Below are positions 45,303 through 53,648 of a stretch of DNA of 64,000 bases, piece by piece. The DNA comes from Bordetella parapertussis (GTDB taxonomy: Bacteria > Pseudomonadota > Gammaproteobacteria > Burkholderiales > Burkholderiaceae_D), in NCBI GenBank assembly GCA_945866125.1, contig CAMBFZ010000007.1:62001-126000 (forward strand), given 5' to 3'. A model generated the notes under the pieces. That model saw only the letters and a list, made by a program, of their open reading frames with translations, did not search any database and was not told the origin of the DNA. The stretch's first letter is position 1. Each line of letters begins with the position of its first letter. The translations under genes and the position numbers were made by a program.

Positions 45303-45904
45303 GTTTGCGCAAGAAGCGTCGCGAAGGGGAGGTCGACCCCTTCTACGACATGCTATTCAATATTCTCATTGCCTTTGTTTTTTGTTTCATCATCGCGTTG
45401 CTGGCGATGAATCCCAAGGCAAAAAAAGAGGGTGACATTCCGGCTAAGGCCGAGTTCATCATTACGGTCTCGTGGCCTGACATGAACCCGAATGATCTCG
45501 ACACCTATGTACAGGACCCCAACGGCGGCATGACCTGGTTTCGCCAACGCGAAGCCGGCTTGATGCATCTGGATCGCGATGATCGCGGCATTGCCGGCGA
45601 CAGCATTCGGGTCAATGGTCGTGAGGTCATCAATCCGCTTAATCAGGAAGTCGTCACCATCCGCGGTTTTGCGCCGGGCGAATACACCGTCAACGTGCAG
45701 TACTACGATTCCAAAAACGAAGAGCCGGTTGAGGCCAATGTGTCAGTCGTTAAGGTCAATCCGAAGGCCGAGATTTCTTATTACGGCACCATCAAGCTCG
45801 AGCGTAAAGGCGACGAGAAAACAGCAGTTCGCTTCACCGTCGATTCCGAAGGTATCGTCAGCAATATCAACACCCTTCCTAAACAACTTGCTCCGCAATC
45901 ATGA
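45299..45904 (+). CDS. ExbD/TolR-like protein with N-terminal helix and beta-rich periplasmic domain
   Basis: A 201-residue protein starting with GTG that overlaps the ExbB-like gene by four bases. A basic leader (LRKKRREGEV) is followed by one helix starting DPFYDMLFNILIAFVF. Asp17 occupies the position of the essential proton-handling Asp in ExbD/TolR/MotB. The periplasmic part (WPDMNPNDLDTYVQDPNGG; GFAPGEYTVNVQYY) resembles carboxypeptidase-regulatory or DUF2135-type sandwiches rather than the usual ExbD dimer domain, suggesting a specialised ligand. It overlaps the next gene by ATGA. Channel assignment is motif-based; function is unknown. Confidence 0.72.
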   Translation: MSLRKKRREGEVDPFYDMLFNILIAFVFCFIIALLAMNPKAKKEGDIPAKAEFIITVSWPDMNPNDLDTYVQDPNGGMTWFRQREAGLMHLDRDDRGIAGDSIRVNGREVINPLNQEVVTIRGFAPGEYTVNVQYYDSKNEEPVEANVSVVKVNPKAEISYYGTIKLERKGDEKTAVRFTVDSEGIVSNINTLPKQLAPQS

Positions 45905-46413
45905 CCAATATCTCGCTTTTCTTGACGTTTCTTTATGTGGCCATTGCTGCATTATTGTTGATACTGTGCCTGGCGACCGGCTGGAAGCGCTGGATCAAGG
46001 TGCTGATGGTGTTGGTGGTGACGGTCAGCTATTTTGTGGCTAACGCGACCTTTGAAGACATGCTTGGCTGGCCAACGCCGCGCATGCTGCCGGAGAAATT
46101 TTTGATCAATGGTGTCGTGATCGAAGAGCCTAACAAAGAGCGCGGTGTGGAAGGCGCGATCTATGTATGGGTGACTGCGCTGGATGGCAATCGCCCCGGC
46201 GGCGCACCGCGCGCGTATCGTTTGCCGTATCTGAAAGACACGCACTCCCAGCTCTCCGAATCACAACGCAAGAGCCGCAATGGCGTGCGTCAGGTCGGCT
46301 CTGTTGAGCGCTCCGGTGGTGGTACTGGTAACGCGTGGTTCAAGATTAATCCTGACAACAAGATCAAGCTCCGAGTCAGTGATGCACCGGCCACCCGCCT
46401 GCCGGAGAAATGA
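45901..46413 (+). CDS. Small membrane-anchored protein of the pqq-linked module
   Basis: I do not recognise this 170-residue protein. Two hydrophobic helices (LFLTFLYVAIAALLLILCLA, then WIKVLMVLVVTVSYFVA) are followed by a periplasmic segment with FLINGVVIEEPNKERGVEGAIYVW and a basic, Ser/Gly-rich tail. It is overlapped by ATGA at both ends with its neighbours. Its only clue is membership of the four-gene block after pqqE; it may be an accessory subunit of the ExbB/ExbD-like complex. Confidence 0.7.
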   Translation: MTNISLFLTFLYVAIAALLLILCLATGWKRWIKVLMVLVVTVSYFVANATFEDMLGWPTPRMLPEKFLINGVVIEEPNKERGVEGAIYVWVTALDGNRPGGAPRAYRLPYLKDTHSQLSESQRKSRNGVRQVGSVERSGGGTGNAWFKINPDNKIKLRVSDAPATRLPEK

Positions 46414-47129
46414 TCATGATGCGTCTTTCCCTTATTGCTGCGGCGCTGTTGGCCGCTGGCTGTTCACCGCAGCCCAAAGGCGATTCTTATTTTCCGCTGA
46501 CCATTGGTTCGAGCTGGACGTATGAAGTGACGTCCGACATCGATGGCACCGTCAGTCACGATAGGCAGATCAGCAGTGTCTCTCGCACCATTGATCAAGA
46601 CGATACCGGCCAGGTGATCGTGCGCCGTTCAGAAACCCCAGGTGGCGTGGGAGTGGAATATTGGCTGCGGCACGACAAGGTCGGTATTTCACGGGTGGCC
46701 AAGCGGACCGATATTGAAGAACAGGCGACGCTCGATCCTAATCCGCGCACGGTGTTGAAATTACCTCTCACCGTTGGTGCATCCTGGATGGTGCCGTCGG
46801 AGCCGTTTGTGATTGCCGCAAAAACTGACCTCGGTCAGGGCATGCTAAAAATGCCGAAGGTGCTGATGACGAATGTAGTGGAGGCAGTGGATGAAGAAGT
46901 GACGGTATCAGCGGGCGTCTTCAAACATTGTGCGCGCATTGTCGGCAACGGCACCTTGCCCTTGTACCTTGATGCGGTGCAGGGATTCAAGGACGTCCCG
47001 ATTGTCAATGTCGAGTGGTACTGCAAGGGAGTCGGACTAGTCAAGGTGGAGCGCACCGAAGAATTGTCGTCGAATTTTTTCGCCGCAGGGAAGATCACGA
47101 TGGAGTTGATGGAGTTTGATCTTCGCTGA
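46410..47129 (+). CDS. Lipoprotein of the pqq-linked module
   Basis: A 239-residue lipoprotein with lipobox LLAAGC (Cys18) after a short signal sequence. The mature part is beta-rich (YFPLTIGSSWTYEVTSDIDG; VEYWLRHDKVGISRVAKR; GLVKVERTEELSSNFF) and similar to extracytoplasmic proteins with FPL-x-GSSWTY repeats. No known catalytic motif was seen. The start overlaps the previous stop (ATGA), making it the eighth gene of the pqqBCDE operon. It ends 13 bases before the stop of the oppositely oriented DUF1345-like gene. Confidence 0.75.
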   Translation: MIMMRLSLIAAALLAAGCSPQPKGDSYFPLTIGSSWTYEVTSDIDGTVSHDRQISSVSRTIDQDDTGQVIVRRSETPGGVGVEYWLRHDKVGISRVAKRTDIEEQATLDPNPRTVLKLPLTVGASWMVPSEPFVIAAKTDLGQGMLKMPKVLMTNVVEAVDEEVTVSAGVFKHCARIVGNGTLPLYLDAVQGFKDVPIVNVEWYCKGVGLVKVERTEELSSNFFAAGKITMELMEFDLR

Positions 47130-47142
47130 GAACGCGACCTGA

Positions 47143-47932
47143 TCAAAATAATCCGGCAGCGAGATTCACAGACAACGCCAGTAACGTGGTGTTGAAAAAA
47201 AATGCCAGCACACAGTGGGCGAGTCCGGTACGCCGCATCTTGCGGCTGGTCAGGCTGATATCGGCGGTCTGGCTGGACGTGCCAATGACGCAGGCGAAAT
47301 AAAGAAAATCGCTGTGGTCCGGCAGATCCTTTCCGGGGAAAAGCAGTCCGCCATCATGGCCCCTATCTAGCGAAGCGTAGTAGTCGTGGGCGTAATGCAG
47401 AGCGAAGATTAATTGCGTAAAGGACCACGACGACAGGATAGTCAGAATCGTCAGCCCGATATGCCTGTAACGCAGCACCCCCTCAACTTTTCTGGCGACG
47501 GCCAGCTCAGCAACGATGGCGCCCAGGCTCATGACGGCGCCAATAATACACAAGCCCAAAATAATATACTGACCTTCGTCCTCGGCCTTGGCACGTTCAC
47601 GCATGTGCGCCGCCAGTAACATGGCAATGATCACACTACCTTTATCGATTAGGGAGACAGTCGCGACGTCACCTGATTTAAGCATTTTGTAATGCCGAGC
47701 AGCCCAGCCAAAAAATATTGTGTCGGTCGACGGTGCCGAGTTCTTCAGCCGGCACCGCACAGAGCGCAAATAGCACGACAAAAACACTGATAAATAAGGT
47801 CCGGATCGTCACGTCCAGATCGCTGGAAATTCCGACGAGCTCAAGCTTGGCGATCGCCGCAGTGAAGCCTGCGAAGAACATGTAGAGAAACGCATAGACC
47901 CCCCCATTTTTCCATAGAGACTTTACCGCCAC
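47143..47932 (-). pseudogene. DUF1345-like membrane protein, apparently frameshifted
   Basis: The 3' part (open to 47787; first ATG 47685) encodes a DUF1345-type membrane protein: HMRERAKAEDEGQYIILGL, LHYAHDYYASLDRG, GTSSQTADISLTSRKMRRTG and the C-terminal FFFNTTLLALSVNLAAGL. A second frame upstream (47678-47932) encodes two further helices. The two frames meet at a T6 run on the coding strand (A6 at 47710-47715). Removing one T fuses them into one continuous frame of about 262 codons reading HNIFGWAARHY across the join. Either a broken gene, a sequencing indel, or, less likely, programmed slippage. The 5' part is not clearly family-typical. Confidence 0.5.
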
Positions 47933-48336
47933 CGTTCGATCGCCAAATAGAAAAGCCGACTATTTGCACCGTCGGCCAAAGTCTGCAAGTGATGCGGGCG
48001 TCAGTTCAGCATCGCTATGCGTCGAACGCAACAATTAAAACGGTCTCCGACATCACAGCGCTACCAGGCCGTCACGACCTATTGTCAAAATTTTTCTCTA
48101 TCCACTTGCTAGAACTTCTTCGGCAAGTGCGTTACCTACCTCGCTTGGCGCCGACGGGTAGTTGAATGTCTACCGACGGATAGCTTGTATATAAAGCAGC
48201 AGACTAATCCCTTGGTAAGCCGTCGGCGGACATTCTGTTGATGCCACGCGTTATGCCCGAGCCCGGCAGTGACTGGTAAGCGAGAGTCAAGCTGCCATAA
48301 CTTAGGCCGAAACCCACCTGACACATTGAGGAAATA
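47933..48336. other. 404-base intergenic region before the first SEL1 gene
   Basis: No gene is supported here. It holds a degenerate copy (47945-48020) of the terminator region found after the PedH-like gene, and the probable promoter and GAGGAA ribosome site of the SEL1 gene that starts at 48337. A segment near 48130 (gttacctacctcgcttgg-like) resembles sequence before the second SEL1 gene, as expected if a longer unit was duplicated. Confidence 0.55.
47945..48020 (+). repeat. 76-base direct repeat, left copy
   Basis: Aligned without gaps to 51811-51886, about 61 of 76 positions match by eye. The right copy holds the terminator of the PedH-like gene; here the stem is degraded (GCCGAC...GTCGGC with mismatched centre), and no minus-strand gene lies upstream to need it. 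It marks a past duplication or insertion that placed the two SEL1 genes between the copies. Confidence 0.8.
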
Positions 48337-49848
48337 ATGAAACGTACTCTTTCATCCGATTCAATCGCCAAGACGGCGACCGTATCGTCTGATACCGATG
48401 CAACAGTGGTTGACACCGCCGCCACACCACCTCGCAGTGCGGTGCCGCTTCCGCAAGTAAATACCGTCGAGCCTGCGGACCATCCCCTTCTGGGGGTAGG
48501 GAGCACAGCGCCGATCGGTGCTGTCGAGTCGCATAGTTTGCCGGTTATAGCTGTCCGCGCTGCGGCCAGCAACGAGTCGCCTGATTCCCGACTTGCACTG
48601 TTCGAGAGTGAGGCGTTCAAAAGCAATATGGCGCGCGTTGATAGCGCAGACCCTGTTGCGCAGAAATACATAGTTGATTTGTATAACGGTAACGAGGACG
48701 TTCAGCAAAGTGACAGGCCGGCCGACAATTGGGTGCACAAGGCCGCGGCACAAGGCCATGCTGGCGCACAGCGGCTTTTGGCTGCTTTGTACTTTTACGG
48801 ACTCGGCGTCAAGCAGGATGATGGGAAGGCGTTCTACTGGACTCAACAGGCGGCCGAGCAAGGTCATGCTGGTGCCCAGCTGGGACTGGGTGGGCTGTAC
48901 TTTCGCGGACTTGGCGTCAAGCAGGATGAAGGGAAGGCGTTCTACTGGATTCAACAGGCGGCCGAGCAAGGTCATGCTGTTGCCCAGGCGGGACTGGGTG
49001 AGCTGTACTTTGAGGGCCGCGGCTGCAAGCAGGATGGTGGGAAGGCGTTCTACTGGTTCCAACAGGCGGCCGAGCAAGGTCTTGCCTTTGCCCAGGCGGG
49101 ACTGGGCGGGTTGTACTTACTTGGTCGCGGCTGCAAGAAGGATGATGGGAAGACGTTCTACTGGTACCAACAGGCGGCCGAGCAAGGTCATGCTGGTGCC
49201 CAGACGAATCTGGGATCGCTGTACTTAAATGGCCGCGGCGTTGAAAAAAATGACAGGCAAGCCGCTTACTGGAAGATGAACGCGGGCCTATCAGCCGATG
49301 GCCTCACGCTGTCATGCGCTAATAATCTCCCCGTAGAACTGGTCAAATTTCTACCGCAGTTGTTTACGGACATGCCCGAATGGCACCGCGTTCGAACACT
49401 GGATCTGTCAGAGAACGCAATCGATGATGACGCAGCGGCGCAGCTCGCGCAGCTGATTATAGAAAACCGGACACTGGAAGTGCTCGATCTTCGCAGCAAT
49501 CCGATCGGCCAGATCGGGGCAGAATTGCTAGCCGAGGCACTGCGAAAAAACCCAACCCTCAAAGAGCTGCATCTTGACCTTTCGGACACTACCGAACTCG
49601 CCCGGGCCGACATTGCCGGTTCGCTCGACAGCAATAAAAACATCGCAGTGCTGATGGGGGAAGTGGAAGCCAAACCTCCCAAGGTGAGCGCTGCGTTACC
49701 GCTCGAACTCATCGCCCTCGTCGAGCAGGCCACGATCGTGGCCCACCAGAAGGCTGGGGATGCCAATCACACTCGGGAACAGACGCGAGAGCTTCTCAAT
49801 GAAATGGGTCTTGTGTTTGCAAACAAGGTCATCACAGATCCGCATTAA
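48337..49848 (+). CDS. SEL1-repeat plus leucine-rich-repeat protein (copy 1)
   Basis: A 503-residue protein. Residues 1-~90 are Ser/Thr/Ala-rich and unstructured (MKRTLSSDSIAKTATVSSD), with no signal peptide. From ~129 there are five SEL1 repeats of 36 residues (AAEQGHAGAQ...LYF.G.GVKQD.GKAFYW). A ribonuclease-inhibitor-type leucine-rich region follows (VRTLDLSENAIDDDAA; LEVLDLRSNPIGQIGAELLA), then a helical tail ending FANKVITDPH. Such eukaryotic-like repeats in a protein with a Ser-rich leader suggest a host-directed effector, but SEL1 proteins also have internal regulatory roles. A tandem paralogue follows 195 bases later. Confidence 0.85.
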   Translation: MKRTLSSDSIAKTATVSSDTDATVVDTAATPPRSAVPLPQVNTVEPADHPLLGVGSTAPIGAVESHSLPVIAVRAAASNESPDSRLALFESEAFKSNMARVDSADPVAQKYIVDLYNGNEDVQQSDRPADNWVHKAAAQGHAGAQRLLAALYFYGLGVKQDDGKAFYWTQQAAEQGHAGAQLGLGGLYFRGLGVKQDEGKAFYWIQQAAEQGHAVAQAGLGELYFEGRGCKQDGGKAFYWFQQAAEQGLAFAQAGLGGLYLLGRGCKKDDGKTFYWYQQAAEQGHAGAQTNLGSLYLNGRGVEKNDRQAAYWKMNAGLSADGLTLSCANNLPVELVKFLPQLFTDMPEWHRVRTLDLSENAIDDDAAAQLAQLIIENRTLEVLDLRSNPIGQIGAELLAEALRKNPTLKELHLDLSDTTELARADIAGSLDSNKNIAVLMGEVEAKPPKVSAALPLELIALVEQATIVAHQKAGDANHTREQTRELLNEMGLVFANKVITDPH

Positions 49849-50043
49849 CGTTGATGCGTCGCCGTTTTTGCGTGTGTTACCACTGGCCCGAACTCACCTG
49901 GCCAGTCCGTTGCCTACTCGCTTAGCCAAAGACATGCGCGCCTGTTGATGCAGTGCGCATGCTATCGCCAAGCGATTCAGCTCCCGACCAAACAGACACA
50001 CCGTGAACTTGGCGGGCATCCCAACTTATTCATCGAGAAAATA

Positions 50044-51765
50044 ATGAAACGTACTCTTTCCAGCTCTTCATTCGATTTGCCGCATGCAGTCTCGTCTGAC
50101 CAGTCATCCTCTTCCGCATCGGCCGCATCAAGCCAGACCCCAGTGTCGCCTCCGCAATTGAGCTCCGTCAGTCCTGTCGGCGCAGACACCCTCACAGCAG
50201 GAGCGCCAGTTCCATCCGGCCCTGTCGGGCTGCATACACCACCGACCCTCACGGCGCGTGCTGCAGCCGGCATCGAAGTACGGGATCACCGACTCGATGT
50301 GTTGGATAGTAAGGCGTTCAAAACCAATATGGCGCGCCTTAGCAGGAAAGACCCCGCAACGCAAAAATATATGGTTGATCTTTATAACGATAACCAAGGC
50401 GTTGAGCCAAGTGACAGGCAAGCCGACCATTGGGTGCACAAGGCCGCAGCGCAAGGCCATGCCGGCGCGCAGCGGTTTCTGGGTGTCTTGTATTTTTACG
50501 GACTCGGCGTCGAGCAGAGTGATGCAGAGGCGTTTAACTGGGCTCAGCAGGCCGCCGAGCAAGGTCATGCGGGTGCCCAGCTGGGACTGGGTGTGCTGTA
50601 CTTTCGTGGACTTGGCGTCAAGCAGGATGAAGGGAAGGCGTTCTACTGGACTCAACAGGCGGCCGAGCAAGGTCATGCTGGTGCCCAGGCGGGACTGGGT
50701 GAGCTGTACTTTGAGGGCCGCGGCTGCAAGCAGGATGGTGGGAAGGCGTTCTACTGGTTCCAACAGGCGGCCGAGCAAGGTCATGCTGGCGCCCAAACGA
50801 ATCTGGGATCGCTGTACTTAAATGGCCGCGGCGTTCCACAAAATGATGAGAGCGCTTTCAAGTGGCTTCAAAAGGCGGCCGAGCAAGGCCATGCTGGCGC
50901 CCAGACGAATCTGGGATCGCTGTACTTAAATGGCCGCGGCTGCAAGCAGGATGGTGGGAAGGCGTTCTACTGGTTCCAACAGGCGGCCGAGCAAGGCCAT
51001 GCTGGCGCCCAGTCGAATCTGGGATGGCTGTACTTCCATGGCCGCGGCGTTGCCCAAAATGATGAGAGTGTATTTCACTGGTTTCAAAAGGCGGCCGAGC
51101 AAGGTCATGCAGTCGCCAAGTCGAATCTGGGATGGCTGTACTTAAATGGCCGTGGCGTCAAAAAAGATGACAAGCAAGCCGTCTATTGGATGCTGAAGTC
51201 GGGCCTGTCAGCCGATGGCGTAATACTGTCATGCGTTAATAAGCTCACAGTAGAACTGGTCAAATTCCTGCCGGAGTTATTCACGGAAACGCCCGAATTG
51301 CAGCGCGTCCGAATCCTGGAGCTGTCCGAAAACCCAATCGATGATGACGCTGCGGTGCACATCGCGAAGCTCATTAAAGAAAACCGGACGCTGGAAGTGC
51401 TCGATCTTCGCAGCAATCCGATCGGCCAGATCGGGGCAGAATTGCTAGCCGAGGCACTGCGAAATAACCCAATCCTTAAGGAGCTGCACCTTGATCTCGC
51501 GGACGGTGCCGAAGCTGCCCGTGCCAAGATTGCCGGTTCGCTCGAGAGCAATAAAAACATCGCAGTGCTGATGGGGGAAGTGGAAGCCAAACCTCCCAAG
51601 GCGAGCGCTGCGTTACCGCTCGAACTCATCGCTCTCGTCGAGCAGGCCACGATCATGGCCCACCAGAAGGCAGGGGATGCCAATCACACTCGGGAACAGA
51701 CGCGAGAGCTTCTCAATGAAATGGGTCTTGTGTTTGCAAACAAGGTCATCACCGATCCGCATTAA
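50044..51765 (+). CDS. SEL1-repeat plus leucine-rich-repeat protein (copy 2)
   Basis: A 573-residue tandem paralogue of copy 1. The leader begins MKRTLSSSSFDLPHAVSSD; seven SEL1 repeats run from ~127 to ~382, two more than copy 1; the leucine-rich part (LELSENPIDDDAA; LEVLDLRSNPIGQIGAELLA) and tail (FANKVITDPH) are nearly identical in amino acids to copy 1. The extra repeats appear to have arisen by unequal recombination among 108-base units. The ATG at 50044 matches the copy 1 start; the frame open from 49945 is ignored. The sequence downstream of both stops is also shared for ~30 bases. Confidence 0.87.
   Translation: MKRTLSSSSFDLPHAVSSDQSSSSASAASSQTPVSPPQLSSVSPVGADTLTAGAPVPSGPVGLHTPPTLTARAAAGIEVRDHRLDVLDSKAFKTNMARLSRKDPATQKYMVDLYNDNQGVEPSDRQADHWVHKAAAQGHAGAQRFLGVLYFYGLGVEQSDAEAFNWAQQAAEQGHAGAQLGLGVLYFRGLGVKQDEGKAFYWTQQAAEQGHAGAQAGLGELYFEGRGCKQDGGKAFYWFQQAAEQGHAGAQTNLGSLYLNGRGVPQNDESAFKWLQKAAEQGHAGAQTNLGSLYLNGRGCKQDGGKAFYWFQQAAEQGHAGAQSNLGWLYFHGRGVAQNDESVFHWFQKAAEQGHAVAKSNLGWLYLNGRGVKKDDKQAVYWMLKSGLSADGVILSCVNKLTVELVKFLPELFTETPELQRVRILELSENPIDDDAAVHIAKLIKENRTLEVLDLRSNPIGQIGAELLAEALRNNPILKELHLDLADGAEAARAKIAGSLESNKNIAVLMGEVEAKPPKASAALPLELIALVEQATIMAHQKAGDANHTREQTRELLNEMGLVFANKVITDPH
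50422..51189 (+). repeat. Tandem 108-base SEL1-coding repeats
   Basis: Seven head-to-tail units of 108 bases encode the SEL1 repeats. Several units are nearly identical at the DNA level, for example the segment around 50695-50800 recurs around 50905-51010, which points to recent duplication or gene conversion rather than purifying selection on protein alone. Confidence 0.8.
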
Positions 51766-51810
51766 GCGTCGATGCGTCGCCGTTTTTGCGAGTGACGAAA
51801 TCGGCTGCAC

Positions 51811-51842
51811 AAATAAAAAAGCCGACGGTTTGCACCGTCGGC
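51811..51842 (-). terminator. Intrinsic terminator of the PedH-like gene
   Basis: On the minus strand a perfect 9-base stem (GCCGACGGT paired with ACCGTCGGC, loop TTGC on the plus strand) is followed by a T-rich run (AAATAAAAAA on the plus strand at 51811-51820). It starts 60 bases after the pedH stop codon. Confidence 0.85.
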
Positions 51843-51886
51843 CAAAGTCTGCAAGGGAAGACCTTCTAAATTCAGTATCCCTATGC
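51811..51886 (+). repeat. 76-base direct repeat, right copy
   Basis: This copy includes the intact terminator and the bases up to 17 nucleotides from the PedH-like stop. It aligns gaplessly with 47945-48020. The interval between copies (3,866 bases from start to start) contains the two SEL1 genes. Confidence 0.8.
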
Positions 51887-51902
51887 AGGCGGGAGTAACT
51901 TA

Positions 51903-53648
51903 TTACTTAGCCAGTTTGAAGACCCAGACGGATCCGCCCTGCTCAAGGAAGTTAACTTTCTTGGCGACTTCGCCACCCCACAGCGGAACTGCACCGCCCC
52001 AACCGGAAACCACGGCTACGAACTGCTCGCCGCCTTCTTCCCAGCTGATCGGAGGAGCAACCACACCAGAGCCGGTCTGGAATTTCCACATTTCTTTACC
52101 GGTCTTGGCATCGACTGCCTTCAGGTAACCTTCAGGTGTGCCGTAGAACACTAGGTCGCCAGCGGTCGTCATTACACCGCCCCACAGAGGCGCGCTGTTT
52201 TTGACTTCCCAAACGATCTTGCCGGTCTTTGGATCAATCGCGCGCATTGCACCGATGTAGTCATCGTTCAATGGCTTGATGGTGAAACCAGCGCCGAGAT
52301 AAGCCGCACCTTTTTTGTAGCTGACTGGCTCATTCCAGATTTCCATGCCCCACTCATTTGCTGGCACATAGAACAGACCGGTTTTCGGGCTGTACGCCAT
52401 TGGCATCTGGTTTTTGCCACCGAGGAAAGACGGTGCGGAGAAAACGGATGCGCCTTTCTTGCCATCTGGACCTTTGGTTGGGTCGCCAGGACGGTTTTCA
52501 GGCACGTAGTTTGGACGGCCAGTCTTCAGATCGATGCCGGTTGCCCAGGTGATCTTGTTGACGAACGGGAAAGCGTTTTCCAGTTTGCCGGTCTTTGCAT
52601 CGTTGACGTAGAAAAAGCCGTTACGGTCAGCAGTTGCACCCATACGCTTGCCGTTCATGTCGAAGGTGATGAATTCATTCACACCGTCGTAATCCCAGCC
52701 GTCGTTCGGGGTCTTTTGATAGTGCCACTTGATCTGGCCGGTAGCCACATCGATTGCAACAGTCGAGGTCGAGAACAGGTTGTCGCCAGGGCGCAGATGG
52801 CTGTTCCATGGTGCTGGGTTGCCGGTGCCGAAGTAAGCCAGGCCCGTTGTTGGGTCATAGCTGCCGCCCAACCAAGGGGTGGCGCCGCCCGATTTCCACA
52901 GGTCGCCAGGCCACGATTTGTTGGTGGTGCCTGAGATGCCGTTGTCAGTGGCGTTGCCGGCTGCATCAAATTTCTTGCCCATGTGGCCTTCGACCACAGG
53001 ACGAACCCAGACCATCTTGCCGGTCTTTGGATCGCGTGCTTCCACACGACCGATTACGCCAAACTCGCCGCCGGAGACGCCGGTCAGCATCAGGCCCTTG
53101 GCGATCAGTGGTGCCGCTGATGCGGAGTAGCCAGCTGCGTATTCATCAATCTTTTCTTTCCAGACCACGTTACCGGTGTTTTGGTCGAGTGCCACGAGCT
53201 GGGCATCAAGGGTCGCGAAAATGACGAGGTTGTCATACAGGGCAGCGCCGCGGTTGATCACGTCGCAGCAAGGCATGATGCCTTCTGGCAGACGGTGCTC
53301 GTATTTCCACAGCTTTTTGCCGGTCTTGGTGTCGACTGCGTAGATACGCGAGTACGAAGCGGTAACGAACATTTTGCCGTCATGGACCAGCGGCTGGGAT
53401 TCCTGGCCGCGTTGCTTTTCGCCGCCAAAGGAGAACGACCAGGCTGGTACCAGCTTGGAAACGGTGTTGGTGTTGATCTGGGTCAGTGGCGAATAGCGCT
53501 GGCCCTGTTGTCCCATACCCCAGGACAGAACGTCTTTGCCGGTCTTGGCATCTGCTTCGATCATTGCGTCGGTCACGCCAGCTGCGAAGGCTGTCGAGCC
53601 CGTGAGCAGCGCGAAGCCGATCATGGACGCAAGTAAATTCCTCTTCAT
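51903..53648 (-). CDS. pedH: Lanthanide-type PQQ-dependent alcohol dehydrogenase (PedH/ExaF-like)
   Basis: A 581-residue periplasmic quinoprotein; signal peptide ends at TAFAAG. The eight-bladed propeller W-motifs are present (DAKTGKEMWKFQTG). Vicinal Cys127-Cys128 (MPCCDVINRG) form the redox disulfide near PQQ. The active-site motif WDYDGVNE gives catalytic Asp319 and a second Asp321, the extra Asp being the hallmark of lanthanide-dependent enzymes (calcium enzymes have Ala/Ser/Thr there). VEGHMGKK and GRVEARDPKTGKMVW favour the PedH/ExaF ethanol-type clade over XoxF methanol dehydrogenases. The ATG at 53648 has GGGAGAAAATAC upstream. A sigma-54 promoter lies ~100 bases upstream and the terminator follows. 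Confidence 0.88.
   Translation of the reverse strand: MKRNLLASMIGFALLTGSTAFAAGVTDAMIEADAKTGKDVLSWGMGQQGQRYSPLTQINTNTVSKLVPAWSFSFGGEKQRGQESQPLVHDGKMFVTASYSRIYAVDTKTGKKLWKYEHRLPEGIMPCCDVINRGAALYDNLVIFATLDAQLVALDQNTGNVVWKEKIDEYAAGYSASAAPLIAKGLMLTGVSGGEFGVIGRVEARDPKTGKMVWVRPVVEGHMGKKFDAAGNATDNGISGTTNKSWPGDLWKSGGATPWLGGSYDPTTGLAYFGTGNPAPWNSHLRPGDNLFSTSTVAIDVATGQIKWHYQKTPNDGWDYDGVNEFITFDMNGKRMGATADRNGFFYVNDAKTGKLENAFPFVNKITWATGIDLKTGRPNYVPENRPGDPTKGPDGKKGASVFSAPSFLGGKNQMPMAYSPKTGLFYVPANEWGMEIWNEPVSYKKGAAYLGAGFTIKPLNDDYIGAMRAIDPKTGKIVWEVKNSAPLWGGVMTTAGDLVFYGTPEGYLKAVDAKTGKEMWKFQTGSGVVAPPISWEEGGEQFVAVVSGWGGAVPLWGGEVAKKVNFLEQGGSVWVFKLAK

Noticed and set aside
50422..51189. CRISPR array
   Set aside because: The regular 108-base repeats are in-frame SEL1-coding units with no spacer structure and no cas genes.
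51903..53648. XoxF-type methanol dehydrogenase
   Set aside because: The Asp-Tyr-Asp motif fits, but VEGHMG and the RDPKTGKMVW segment together with the PedF-like cytochrome favour the PedH/ExaF alcohol clade; the two are close and phylogeny should decide.
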